64,000 nt of DNA, from contig MCFG01000274.1 in assembly GCA_002104895.1 (NCBI GenBank), positions 29,669 to 93,668 of the forward strand. The letters are read 5' to 3'. Shown piece after piece: positions 14,710 through 33,672 of the stretch. Numbering within the stretch: the first letter of the stretch is position 1; each line of letters begins with the position of its first letter. The notes under the pieces are model-generated. The model made no database searches. It was not told the DNA's origin and saw only the letters and a program-made list of their open reading frames with translations. A program made the translations under genes and the position numbers. This DNA is from Anaeromyces robustus. Its lineage: Eukaryota; Neocallimastigomycota; Neocallimastigomycetes; Neocallimastigales; Neocallimastigaceae.

Positions 14710-15751
14710 AACAGTAAAGTGTTTTTTAATATTTCATAAAGATTATAATACAATATCAATTAAAATGCTCCTCATTAATATATATGAATTTTTTTTTTTT
14801 ATTTTTTCATATGAAAAAAAATATTTATTCGTATAAAGTTTTATAAACTCAGAATAATAGAATTATATTAAAAAAAGGTATAAAAAATATTCTTATATTC
14901 AATCTTGTAAAATCATATGATAATTGGAATTTTATTTTTTATGATCAATTTTAAATTATATATTTGATTGTTTATTTTTTTTTTTACAATCATCAAAGTA
15001 TTATAACTATTTTATAAATTTATTTTATTGTTTACATGTATAATCCATTTTTTTTTTAATTTAAAAATAATTTAAATTAATACTATTTTTTAAAAACATA
15101 TATATATATATATGTTATTGAAAATGCTACTTAAATTTTTAATTTATTATTCTATCTTATTTACATAATAACAATAAAAAGATAAATATTTTTTTTTTAA
15201 TTAAATGGTTATTATTGAGATATCTTTATTATTAAATATTAAAAGAAAAAAAAAGGTAATAGAAAAATATAATAATGTTTAATTAATATTTTAATAATAA
15301 ATATAATTTTATCTAAAATTTTTGTTTCATATACTTATAAAAATTTACAAAAAAAAAACAACAAATATTATTTTATTTTCTATATCAAATGAAAGAAAAA
15401 TTTTAATATCAACGAATGAAATTCAGAATATAATAATAAATTACTAAAATATTAATGTTGTTATATCATTTCAATTTTTTATTATTATAAATATTTTATT
15501 TGTCATATCATTACCAAGTTTACAGTAATTGAATTGATTTATTTAAATGAAACAAATATACTTTAGAAAAATGAATCACATATAATAATTATATTAAGTA
15601 TTTGATGATGTTAAAAATTTAAAACTCTATTTTTACATTTATTTTTATAAAATCATATAAAAATCTTATAAAAACTTCTATAATATATAATAAATCAAAA
15701 ACAAAGAATAAAATAATAAATAATAAAAAATAATTGAAAGTCAAAGTAATA

Positions 15752-15803
15752 AAATGATAATTCGTTTTATTTATTTTATTAATAATAAAACGAATTATCA
15801 TTT
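15752..15803. repeat. Perfect inverted repeat, 20-bp arms
   Basis: The left arm 15752-15771 (AAATGATAATTCGTTTTATT) and right arm 15784-15803 are exact reverse complements separated by 12 bp. It can form a strong hairpin or cruciform. It could be a transcript end or a remnant of a small inverted-repeat element; nothing adjacent decides this. Confidence 0.85.
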
Positions 15804-15941
15804 ATAATAATCAATAGTTAATATAAAAAGAGTTTTTTTTATTACATTTTTTTTTCATATTATTTATTTATTCATTTAAATATTTAAATTAGATAATTCG
15901 AAATGTATTTTCCATATATGTAAATATGTCACTTGATAAAA

Positions 15942-15971
15942 TTGGCGAAATACAACTTGGCGAAATGCAAC
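15942..15971. promoter_or_regulatory. Paired GC-richer 15-bp motif
   Basis: TTGGCGAAATACAAC is followed at once by TTGGCGAAATGCAAC (one mismatch), and another ATGCAAC follows shortly after. It stands out from nearly pure A/T flanks and sits about 0.9 kb upstream of the receptor gene. A protein-binding site is possible; this is a guess from composition and repetition only. Confidence 0.3.
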
Positions 15972-16883
15972 ACTCCATGCAACTTTGAGTAAATAAATTT
16001 TTATAAAAAAAATTATATATCAAATTATAATTGAAAGAATAATTAAATTCAATTCAATTAAATTAAATTAACATTTATTCCAATTTAAATTTCTTAGTAT
16101 TTTTAATTCAATAAAAGTAATGATAATAAAATAATAAATTATAAATATTAAATAAATAATAAATAAACAATAATTAATAATTAATTAATAATTAATAATA
16201 AATAATAATTAATTAATAATTAATAATAAATAATAATTAATAAATATTCATCTATTTATATAAGTTTTTATAAAGAATTTCTTTATAAAAAATGTAGCCA
16301 ATATAAAATTTTTTATGTATAAATAATTTTAAAATTAAAAAATTTATAATTTTATATTATAATAAACCAAGTTTATTTAAAAATTTAAAATTTATTTATA
16401 CATTTACAGTTTTAAAAAATAATGAGTTAAACTATATATTATACGTTTTTATATTTACAATTTATCATTTTTTATATTATACATTCTGCTTTTTTTTTTT
16501 TTTTTACATTTTCTTACATGTTTTTATTAATTATTATTAATTATCATTTTTAATTTTTATAATAATTATAATTAGTAAATAAATAATAAATAATTATTAT
16601 TTAATAAGTTTCTTTTTGTTAAATATATTAAAGAAAACTTCTAATTTAAAAGTTATTAATACTAATATTATAATTTATTTATATATATATATACAACTCT
16701 CAAATTCAATAATTTATAAAAAATGAATGAAACTATTATGAAGAAATAATATTCTGTTAATTGAATTAATAGTAAAAAATATTAAAAATAACAATTATAT
16801 TTGTTCGAAATAAATATCACTTATAATTATTAATATTATAAAAAATAGAGCATAAACAATATAAAGAAATAAAATAATATAAA

Positions 16884-22689
<5,806 letters not shown>

Positions 22690-23930
22690 AACATGAAAAA
22701 AAAATCTTTATAATAATAATAATAATGATAATAGTAATAATAATAATAATAATAATAATCTATTATTATTATTACTGTTATTGATATTATTATAGTTATG
22801 AATATGTATATATCTATGTAAAAAAATTCTATAATATTTTCTATCAAATTATGAAATAACTTAAAAAAAAAAAAAAAAAATAACAAAATCTTTATATTAA
22901 CTATTTAAAATTCATAATACCTGTAATCCAAGACAACCAACAAATAAATACAAAGAAATAAACAATATAAATATACATACTATTATTAAAACCATGCACA
23001 TATATAATTTCTGTAATTATGTATAATATAATAAAATAATAATTAGTATAGAAATAAAGCACATGAAATAGAGTAAAATATATTAGAATTATTTATTAAA
23101 AAGGTATTTTATTATATTAATTACTTTTATACATTATTAATTATATATATTATTTTTTTTTAAAAAAAAATTATCAAATATTGTATCTTTTTATATTTAA
23201 CTTTTTTATATTTTTTGTATTTTATTAAAAGTTTTTTTTATATTTTTTGTATTTTATTGAAAGATTTTTTTTTAATATAAAGAGCATTCATTCAAATATT
23301 TATTCGAATATTCATTTTATATATTATCTATATGTTATTTCACAAATTAAATTTGATGAAATATTATGGATATATATGATAAAGTTATAATTATCAGTCT
23401 TTTTTGGGAAAAATATTGATATTAATATGTTTTTATAGTAGTGGAATATTCAAAATTAAATTCTTAGGTGAATATTTATTATTCCACATAATACTCTAAC
23501 ATAATTTTAACAAATACTACTGCGCCAACATTTAGAAAAATGTATGATCTGCATAAACATATTTATAAATATTGATAATTATTAAATATAATTAAATAAT
23601 TAATATTAATATAATATTAATTATTTATATGGTTTTTTAATCACATGTATTAATGAAAAATTATAATAAATATTTTATGGGGTCTACAAACTTAATAAAT
23701 TATTAAAAAAATGAAAAATATAATATATAACAAAATCGAATAAAAATTATAAAAAAATAGTGTTATTAATATATTTATTATAGTATTTTATAAAAATTAA
23801 TAATTAATATAGTTAATTTTAATTGTATAAGCAAAAAAAAAAAAAAAAAAAAAAATAAATAATATAAAATAAACCTTTTTAATATTATTATTATTACTAT
23901 TTAAAAAAAAAAAAAAAAACTTAATAAAAA
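22690..23930. other. Intergenic region, receptor / Sec20
   Basis: No supported gene. It holds an AAT array (about 22710-22760), a T9/A9 junction at 23152-23170, a nested stem-loop-like stretch (23441-23487) and long A-runs just upstream of the Sec20 start (about 23835-23920). Confidence 0.7.
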
Positions 23931-25433
23931 ATGAATGTTTTTCCAACAGAAGTTAGAAAACATTTTGAAAATCTTTCGAGATTGGAAATGCAAATAGAAA
24001 ATAAAATTACTGAATTAAATATTTCTTCTGGTCCATTAACTGAAATTACTCGTATTAATAATTCAATTAATTATTTATTTAATCAATATGAAAGTTTAAT
24101 TGCTGTAAATATATAATGTTATATATTATAATAATTGGAAATTCAATTTATTATATATTCATTTATTTTTATTTTTTAAATAAATTAATAAATAACAATA
24201 TTGTATATAATCCATTGGAATTTTCCTAAAAAAATAAAAGGAAGGATACGAACTCTCTACTGAGCAAGATGACGGAAATGTCGAAAAACAAATGATAAAA
24301 AAATTAGAAAAATTAAAAAATAATCTTAAACAGTAAGTAAAAACAAAAATAATAAATCGAGATAAAAAAAAAAAAATTAATACTAATAGAATGAATAAAT
24401 TGCAAATAGTACAATTAATTAATCAATTAATAAAAGGCAATTTTATGTATAATAATTCTAGTAATAGTTATTAAACAATTATATATATTAATATATTAAA
24501 AATAATAAATAAATAATAAATAATGTTTTTTATTATTATTTTATTTATAAAAAAAGACATAAATTATCTCTTATAAAAGCTAATCAAAAAGCTAAACAAC
24601 AAATGAATATGGAAATACTGAAAGAAAGAGAAGAATTATTTAAAGATAGTAAAGGTCAAAATATTAAACAAAGAAAACGTGGGTATGTATTACAATTATT
24701 ACAATAAGTCTTTTTAGATTAATATATAGTGTTTCAAAATAATATAAAAACATATCAATTTATTTTTTTTCTTCTATTAATATAATATAATAATATAAAA
24801 TAAAATAAAATAAAAAAGTGGTAATAATAAGGCATTATTAAAAGGACATGAAGAATTAACTGATACTTTAAGGCAAGCTGTTCAAATGTTAACCGAAGAA
24901 GTTCAAAAAAGTTCCCAAACATCTAAATTATTAGGTATATTTCATATTCCAAGAAAAAAATAGATATCAATATTATATTTGTCATATAGTTATTATTATT
25001 ATATTTGTCATATAGTTATTATTATTATATTTGTCATATAGTTATTGTTATTATTATTATTATTATTATTTAAGTAACTATTAAAATTATTGTTATTAAT
25101 TTATAATTTTCATTCTCTTTTTATTTTTTTATTATTCCAATGATTATATATATTACAAACAAAATATATTAAAATATTATAAAATTAGATGATTCTACTT
25201 CAACACTTTCAAAAACAACTGAAGAATATAAAAAATATGGAAATACATTAAATTCTTCTAAAAAGATAGTTCGTAGTTTAAAACGTCGTGATTTAACTGA
25301 TAAAATATTATTAACTTTAGGTTTGTTATTCTTTGTATCAACTGTTCTTTATATTATCAGTAAAAGAATATGGATACCAAAATTAGTTACAAATCTACTC
25401 TTTAATAAAAAAAATATTGAAAACATTAATTAA
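23931..25433 (+). CDS. SEC20: Sec20 family Golgi-to-ER SNARE
   Basis: Five exons (23931-24104, 24241-24332, 24557-24682, 24819-24934, 25189-25433) join in phase to 250 residues. Sec20 (BNIP1 in animals) is a subunit of the ER SNARE complex that receives COPI vesicles returning from the Golgi. The N-terminal half is helical and charged. The C-terminal half has the Sec20 SNARE-like helix (HEELTDTLRQAVQMLTEEV, continuing STSTLSKTTEEYKKYGNTL). A single C-terminal membrane anchor (about 212-230, LLTLGLLFFVSTVLYII) follows and ends in a short luminal tail. Overall length and layout fit a tail-anchored Sec20. The tail KKNIENIN lacks a clear HDEL-type retrieval signal. The first ATG is used. Confidence 0.88.
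24970..25050 (+). repeat. Three-copy 26-bp minisatellite in Sec20 intron 4
   Basis: Three consecutive 26-bp units (phased at 24975, 25001 and 25027), each containing TATATTTGTCATATAGTTATT, lie inside the intron between 24934 and 25189. Confidence 0.85.
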
Positions 25434-25831
25434 ACAAAAAGTATTCATCAAATTAAGGTTGTTGAGTTAAAGAAAAAAAAAGCAACTTTTTTTTTTCCTT
25501 TTCTTTTTCCTATAGTTGTTATAATTTTATTAATTTTTATATATATAATCTTTATTAACAGACAAATATTAAAGTCAACTACAAACAAACAAACACATTA
25601 ATTCAATTACAATAATATTAAAAAAAGAAATACTACTGTAGATAAATTATATATATATCGTATTAATATGATCAAATACAAAATAAAATAAAATAAAAAT
25701 GATAATATTGAAGGCAAAATATTATAATAAAAATATTAATAAATTAATTTATAAAATAATATAAAATAAAATAGAATAAAATAAAATAAAATAAAAATAA
25801 TAATAATTTTAAAAACAAAATATTATAATAA

Positions 25832-25862
<31 letters not shown>

Positions 25863-25977
25863 ATATAAAAAAAATAAAATAAACAAAAATACAATAAAAA
25901 AAAATCAAATAAAAATAGAAATAAATAAAAATAAAAAAATTAAAAAAAATAAATTAAAATCAAATAAATTAAAATCA

Positions 25978-26013
<36 letters not shown>

Positions 26014-26117
26014 TAAAAAAAAAAATTTGTTTGAACATTAGAAGCTTATATGTTTTTTCTTATTTTTGTTTTATTCAGTCTTCAATTATTTTTTTATATT
26101 TTTTTTATTTAAATAAT

Positions 26118-26162
<45 letters not shown>

Positions 26163-27141
26163 CTTATTTCTGTTTTGTTTTTGTTTTTGATTAAGATTTT
26201 ATCTTAAGTTCCAATATTTCTTTTTCCTATCTTTCTTAATATAAATTCTTTAATTATTATTATTATTATCATTATTATTAATTTTTTTTTTTTTTTTTAA
26301 TTACTAATTCACATACTAATTATGTTCTATATTATTATGGTATTTGTTAATTGAACATTTAATTTCTTTAATTCTTTTCTTTTTTTTTTTTTTTTTTCTT
26401 CTTTTTTTTAATTCTTTTAATTTTTTTACTTGATTTTTTTTATCTAAATTTCTTTTATATATATTGTACAAATTTATTATGTTTTATGTTTGTTTAATAA
26501 TTAATTTTACCGAACTTATTCTTTTTTTTCTATTTTATTTTATTTTTTTATTTTATTTTATTTATTTTTTTTTTATTTTTTATTTTTATTTATTTATTTA
26601 TTTTTTTTTTTTCATTATTACTACTATGATTTTTATATTGATATTTCATTATTATTATACTGAATGACTGATTATTTCCATTGTATTATTTTAAAGTTAA
26701 TATAACTTTTTATAATCAAAAATAATTTAAGAAATATATATATAACAACTGAAAAATACGTATTGTAAATGAAATATATGTTAAGTCAAAAATCAATGTA
26801 AAAATATAATTAATAAATAAAAATATATAAAATGAAGTTAAATAAAAAAAAAAAGTGAAAAATAAAATTAACAATCAAATAAACAAAAATAAATTAATAT
26901 ATCCAAAAATAAAAATAAAAATGAGATAAAAAAATTAAGAAAAAAAAAAAAATTAAAATATAAAGATATATGATAATATCTTTATATAATATATTAATAC
27001 AAAATTTCAATTATATTATATAAAATATAATGAATTATTAAAATTTATTGAAAGAAAAAAAAAAAAAAAAATACAAAGAAATAAATGAAACAAAAATAAA
27101 AGAAAATAATTTTATAATAAAAAAATTTTTTTTTCTTTCTT
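25434..27141. other. Convergent intergenic region, Sec20 / RNA-binding protein
   Basis: Two genes end towards each other here. The stretch is simple sequence: AAAAT and AAAT arrays (about 25680-25870), an AAT array (25980-26012), a 42-base T run (26119-26160) and further T-rich DNA up to about 26600. The open frame at 26464-26667 is Phe-rich simple sequence and is not called. Confidence 0.7.
26119..26160. repeat. 42-base T homopolymer
   Basis: Uninterrupted T run in the convergent intergenic region. Confidence 0.9.
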
Positions 27142-27807
27142 TTATTCCATGTTAGATTCAACAGCTGAGGCTATGCAATCTTTATAATTTTTTTTTTAAA
27201 TAAATAAAAATTATAAAATAAAATAAAATAAATATATATTTATAAATAATTAATTTATAGTTATTAAAATAAAGATATTATTTTTATAAAACTTACTTGT
27301 TTCTGCATTATTTGCTAAAATTTCTGGAAAACTAATACCTTGATGGTTTATATTTTTACCTGGTGAAACTGCCTTAAAATTAGGTCCATTTAAATCATTA
27401 TTATTGACTTTTGGATGCATCTCTAAATTATTAGCATCCATTGATTGATTATTTGCATTATTATCTTGTGATTCCATTTCTATATTATTATTAACTTCTA
27501 TCATACCATTTTGAATTGGTTGTTGTGGATTCATCTGAGGTGTTGGGTTCATCATATATGGATTATTCATTCCAATGGGCATTGGTGCAGCATCACTAAT
27601 CATTGGCCAAACAGGCTGTGCCATATATGTCATTTGTGGTGGGAATGGTATTTTACTAAATTTTATATATAATTAAATAAAATATATATATATAATTAAA
27701 AATGCAATTTTTTATAAGTTAGTTAGTTATATATGAAAATAATAATTATAATAGAATTAAATAAAATGAAATAATATAAATAAAAATAATAATAAGATTA
27801 ATTATAA

Positions 27808-27850
<43 letters not shown>

Positions 27851-29859
27851 AAAAAGAAAATAAATAAATAGTTTAATGACATTTGTCATAATATTATTAT
27901 AACATTGAAATAATAAAAAAATATATAAATAAATAATTATTTATTTATTTATTTACTTTCTTGGACCAAAGTTATTAACTCCTCTATATTGATTATAATA
28001 TGGTACGTTTCCTCTTTGATGTGGCTTTTAAATTTTTTAATTAAGTTAATAATAATTAATAATTACAATTAATAAGCATATTTATTATCACTATCAAAAT
28101 TATCTTAAATTATTTTATTATTTTTAAAAAAAATTTATATTTATATGAATCAATTACATTATGATAATCTTGACCATTACGATAAGTTTTCTTGTGTATT
28201 GTTTGTCCTTTTAATTTCTTTTGAGCTTCACTATCAGCAAAACGAACCTGTAAAGGATTTTTACCTCCTGGTAAAATTTTATTAGCATATTTATCAATAA
28301 TAATTTGAGCCTCTTCTCTTTTTTCTAATTTAGCTAAACCGACACCTCTACTAGCACCAGTTTGATCATATAAAATAATTGATGAAACAACTTTGTATGG
28401 TTGGAATAATTCTAAAAATTCCTATTTTTTTAAATAAAAGTGTATATATATATATAATTAAAATTTACGAAATATAATTAGACAAAATAAAATATACATA
28501 TCAAGATATAAATTATTATATTTATATTCTTTAAAATAACATACAGTTTCATTCATTTCTAATGGCAAGTTTGACATATAAATATTAGTAGATACATTAT
28601 CTTGAAGATTCTTTAATCTAGTACTGAAAGATTCTTTTGCAAATGAAACTTGATAACCCATATTATTTAATTCAGTCATAGCTAATTTTGCTTGTTCTTC
28701 TGTTTTATACATTACAAAACCATAACCTTTACATTCATTTGTTTTATTATCAATAATTGCTTTTGAAGAAACTATAGTTCCCCATCTATTTTATAATAAT
28801 ATAAATATAAATAATAAATAAAATTAATTTAAAATTATATTTTTAAATAATTGAATATATCGTATATATTTAAATTATTTAAATTTAATATAAATTTTCA
28901 AAAAAAATTATGATATATATCAATACAAATAATGTCATCAATAATAAACTAGTATTTTAAATGAATATATATATATAATAACTGAAAAAAAAAATATTTA
29001 TCACTTCTTACTTTTTACAAAGATCTTGAAGTAATTCATCATTAATTTCTGGTTTTAAACCCTTAATATATAAATTATTAGTGGTTTGATTAGAATTTCC
29101 ATTATAATAAGGATTAGAATTTCCATTATTGTTTGGCATATAATGATGATGACCTTTATTATAATGGAAGCGATGACCATTCATTGGTGCTGGGGCTGCA
29201 TTCATAGTTGGTACTAATGGTGCAAAACCAGGACTTGGTGAAGAATAAGGTTGTGCTACATTAAAATTTGATGGCATCATTGGTAATGGAGATGGTGAAA
29301 GTTGTGGTGGAAAATATGGAATTCTTGGCATAGCTGACATTGGAGGTGGAATAGCTGAAGTCGGAAGATTAGTAGATGGAGTTGGTAATACATTTGGTCC
29401 AGAAGATACCATTTCATTAGTTGGTGTAACATTAGAACTATTACTTGGTATTCTATTCATCGGAACCATAGATGTAGCTACAGGAGTTGGATGTGGTGAA
29501 GAAAACATAGTAGTAGTATTAGTATTTTGTGGAGGATTAGCAGTACGAGGAACTTGCGCTGGAACTGGTTGATAAAAAGAGCCTTCAGCTGCAGTTTGCA
29601 TTGGGAAATATGGATAAGGAATAAAACCATTGTAATTGTAATACATAACTGGTGAAGATAAATTTTGACCATCTTTTCCCATTGTATTTTCATTATTACC
29701 AGAAAATATACCATTAGTATTATTTCCTTCCATTTTTTGATTTTGTGAAGTCATTTCAATTTCTGATGTATTATTTTCATTTTCTGATCTCATATAAGTA
29801 ATATTTGCTTTTTCAACTTCAGCAGTTTTATTATTTAAATTATTGACTGGTTCAACCAT
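27142..29859 (-). CDS. Two-RRM RNA-binding protein, RBMS/MSSP type
   Basis: Six exons (minus strand: 29012-29859, 28545-28785, 28158-28421, 27957-28024, 27297-27655, 27142-27170) join in phase to 602 residues. Residues 1-250 are low-complexity, rich in Asn, Pro, Ser and Met. RRM1 starts near 262 with RNP2 NLYIKGL and has RNP1 KGYGFVMY at 302-309. RRM2 follows with almost no linker, with RNP2 NIYMSNL at 350-356 and an RNP1-like SRGVGLAKL near 385. The pair resembles RBMS1-3 (MSSP) proteins, which bind single-stranded AU-rich nucleic acid. The tail is again Asn/Met/Pro-rich. The protein is likely cytoplasmic or shuttling, with a role in mRNA stability or translation; the exact target is not deducible. 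The last exon is only 29 nt. Confidence 0.88.
27809..27848. repeat. A homopolymer in an RNA-binding protein intron
   Basis: A 40-base A run in the intron between exons at 27957-28024 and 27297-27655. On the transcribed strand it reads as poly-U. Confidence 0.85.
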
Positions 29860-30466
29860 TATTAAAAAAAATATACTTAAATATTTATTTTATATTATAT
29901 ATATATAAATTAAAAAACAATAATAATTAAATTATTTGTCACGAAGATCATATATTTAAAGAATAAATTAATATAATTTGATTCTCTAAAAATAAAGTAA
30001 TAAAAAAATAACATAAAAAAAATAATTTAAAATAAAAACTTACTCTTAAATCTCAACTAATATAAGATAGTTATACGACTAACTGATATTCAATAAAAAT
30101 TTATATACTTTATTTTTTTTATATTATATTTATTTCCAATAAAATTTCAATGATATAAAAAATATAAAAAAAAATAAAATATATATTTAATAATAATTAT
30201 TCTGTTTTTAATGAAAACAATTTAGTCTTAGATATTAATTATATCAAAAATGAAATATTAAATAAGTAATATTATTATATATTCTCCTTTTTTTTTATTA
30301 CTACTATTATTATTTTTAATGATTTTTTTTTTTTTTTAAAAAAAAAAATATTTTTAATACGATTTAGATTCTTTGTACTTATTTTTTTATTTCATTTAAA
30401 TTTTAAATAGTTTATTTTCTTATAAAATTATTAAAAATTATTTTTATAAAAATGAAACTATTTGAA

Positions 30467-30501
<35 letters not shown>

Positions 30502-33184
30502 TGTGGTATATGTGTAAGCAAAAATGAATTAATAATGAAATTAATTGTTAAAAAAAATATATAAAAAAATTGAGTTAAAATCTATTCAATAATTGTATTA
30601 TAAAAAAAGAATTTTTTTTATAACGATTAAAAAATAAAAATAACTCAATTGATTTAATAAAATATGAAAACTGCTACGTAAAAAAAAAAAGAAAAGAATC
30701 TTTATATATATATTAATTACTAATATATATATATAATAAACGTGAAGTAAAAAAAGAAAAAAAGAAAAGAAAAAAAAAAAAAGAAAATTATTTAAGGTAA
30801 AGAATAAAAATATAAAAAAAAGGAAAAGATATAATTAATTATGTGATAATTATTAATATATATTTAGATATAATTATATTAATAAATTAATAGAAATGTA
30901 TACAAATAAGTAAAAAGAAAAAAAGAAAAATATATAGATAATATATTTATTATATATAAAAATGAATTAATATATTACAAATTGTATTTATAGTAATATA
31001 ATATAAATAGGTAAAAAGAGGAAAGCAGAAAAGGGAAAAATAACATTACAATATATTGTATTATATTATATTAAATTATATTTTCTTCTATAATATATTA
31101 CAATATATTTTAATATTTTTAACTTTTGACTTAATATGGATAAAAATTAATAAAATAAAGAAATAATGAAAAATAAAATAAATAATAAAAAAAAAAAAAA
31201 AAAAAAAATGCAATAGCTTGACATAAATCAAATTAATTAATAATATATTAATATGAATTAATACAATACATTGATTGTATTATTTTATATAATATATTTT
31301 ATATTATAATATATTATAAATTTTAATTTTGTTTTTTATACTAATTATATATAAATGAAATAAAAATAATAAAAATTTTACCAAATATTAATATACATAT
31401 AAAATAAATTAAATTTATTAATTTATAAATATATACTTATAATAAATCATCCATTTTACGATTAAATCATTTTTAATTAATTATAATATAATAATAATAT
31501 ATTGTAAATAATATTAAATATAATATAAATAAATAAAAATTTTAATATATTTATGTATATAAATAAAATGATAAATATATTTATGGTATAATTAAAAATT
31601 TAGATAAATTATATAAATGTTATAAATTATACATATATAAAAAAAAAGACTAATAATAAAAAAGAGAAATAAGAAAACTTTTTTTAATTAGATTAAAAAG
31701 TTAAGTCTATTTAATTACTAAATAAAGTAAATAAAATTAGAGAAACTTTAGTTTAATAATAAAAATGAAATATAAAGATATTTGGTCAAAAAATAATTTT
31801 TATCATAATGATTATTATTGTAATTTTTCTGTTTTTTGTTTTTTTATTTTATATATATAATATTTATAATAAATAATATTTATATTTTATTATCTTATAA
31901 TTTACTTATTTTAGAGATAAGTAAAAGTAAACTATATTTTAATATTATAAATATCAATATTAATAATTCTTGATATTGCAATAAATTAATAATAAAAAAA
32001 AATTATGTTTAGCCTAAAAAGAAGTATAGTCTAGAATAAATTAAATAATGGAATATATAATATGAAAAAAAAAAAAAAAAAAGATACTTATAATAAATAT
32101 CTTTTTAAGTTAAAAAATTAATAATAAATTAAATAAACTCTATGACCATTGTATGGTATTAATAAATCATTATATTATTTATTAAAGAGACTTAATATGA
32201 AATATTATACAAGATAAACTGTACATCATTTTAATATTAACTATTTCAATTATTTTATTATTTTAATTACTTTATTCGAATATTAATAGGTATAAAATTA
32301 AAATGAGAATTATTATTTCTATGACATAATTATGTATATAATTTATAATATTATTAAAAAAATATATAAATAAATAAAAAATGAAGAAAAAAATAAATAC
32401 AAAAGTATAATAAATATAATAAAAAAAAGAAGAAAAAACTCATAAAAAAAGAGGAAAAAAAAAAAGAGAAAAAAATGATATAATAAAGATTTATTGATAT
32501 AAAAAGGGATTTTGTTGAAACATTATAACAATAGTATATATATTATAATATCATCTCTTAATGTTTTAAAATAATCGTATTATATTAATATTAAAAAATT
32601 ATCTTATACTCGCTATTTATTTTATGAAAAAATTATATATATTCATCATTCTAATATAGTAATGATTAATTTATAATGAATAAATTTTGTGATTAACGTA
32701 TACTTTTATTGTAAATTTTACAATTGCAATAATTTTTTTAAAGTATAAATTATTCTTAGTTCTTATTAATGTTATTATACACCAAATCATTAATAATTAT
32801 AAAACATCTGATTTCAATTATACCATTAAGTAATACTTATAATATTATACTTTATATTTATTCATATATATTATTATAATATAATCTATTTAATAATTAT
32901 TTTTTATAATGAATTTTATTATAAAAGATTCTTGCTTTTTTTTTAAGAAGTGTGTTGTGTAACATAAAGAAACTGTCAAAAATTTATTTTTAAAGAAATT
33001 CAGTTTTTTTTTAAAAATTTAAATTATATAAATAAATAAATAAAATAAAAAAAATGTATAAATCAATAATAATATTATTATTTATATTAAATATTTAATA
33101 CTTTAAATACAATAATAAATATATAAGAAATAAATTTTAATAAATTGTTATAAATAAATAAATAAATAAATAAATGAATGAATA

Positions 33185-33225
<41 letters not shown>

Positions 33226-33672
33226 AAACAAATAAATAAATAAATAAATACATTTAATTATTATCCATTTAATTTTTTCTTAATTATTAATTATTAATGA
33301 ATAATATTAATTTTTTTTTATTCTTGGCTTATCAATTATTATTTATGTCCCCTTAACACACATTATAGTGTTTATTTTTTTTTTTCTTCTGAAATATAAT
33401 TATAAAATTATAAAAATAAAAAAAATATATATATATAATACAAATAAAAAAATAAATCAAAATAAACAATATAAATATATTTTATTTTTATATAAATTTA
33501 CAAATAAACAAACTATAACATATCTCACATTATTTATTTTCAATATTATAATAGTATTATTAATATAAACTAATTTTGTGTATATATATATATTTGAAAT
33601 AATAATAATAAAATAAAAAAAAAAAAAAATAATAATAATAATACCATATATAATTAATTAATAAATAATAAA
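29860..33672. other. 3.8-kb divergent intergenic region
   Basis: It lies between the start of the RNA-binding protein gene (minus) and the start of ankyrin gene A (plus), so both promoters should be here. There are T-run/A-run junctions at 30323-30348 (T15 A11) and 30467-30501 (T18 A17), upstream of the minus-strand gene, and AAAT arrays at about 33150-33250. The open frame at 33368-33568 is Ile/Lys/Tyr-rich simple sequence with no recognisable feature; I do not call it. Confidence 0.7.
30323..30501. promoter_or_regulatory. Two poly-T/poly-A junctions upstream of the RNA-binding protein gene
   Basis: T15 A11 (30323-30348) and T18 A17 (30467-30501) lie 460-640 bp upstream of the start codon at 29859. 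Rigid dA:dT tracts exclude nucleosomes in yeasts and often mark promoters; extending this to the present genome is inference. Confidence 0.35.

Larger units (their letters stand above)
14071..16883. other. Divergent intergenic region, ABC paralogue 2 / receptor gene
   Basis: About 2.8 kb between two divergently transcribed genes, so it should hold both promoters. It contains a T-run/A-run junction at about 14176-14200, roughly 110 bp upstream of paralogue 2, and a perfect 110-bp tandem duplication (14490-14709). It also has a 20-bp-arm hairpin (15752-15803), a small GC-richer double motif (15942-15971) and an AATTAATAAT-type array near 16150-16250. The open frame at 15619-15801 is low-complexity and overlaps the hairpin; I do not call it a gene. 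Confidence 0.7.

Noticed and set aside
26464-26667. 67-codon Phe/Tyr-rich frame
   Set aside because: T-rich simple sequence between two converging genes.
29478-29714. Second minus-strand frame inside the RNA-binding protein
   Set aside because: Alternative frame of the low-complexity N-terminal exon, with no recognisable feature.
33368-33568. 66-codon frame upstream of ankyrin gene A
   Set aside because: Only Ile, Lys, Tyr and Asn codons of simple A/T sequence; no domain and no splice partner found.
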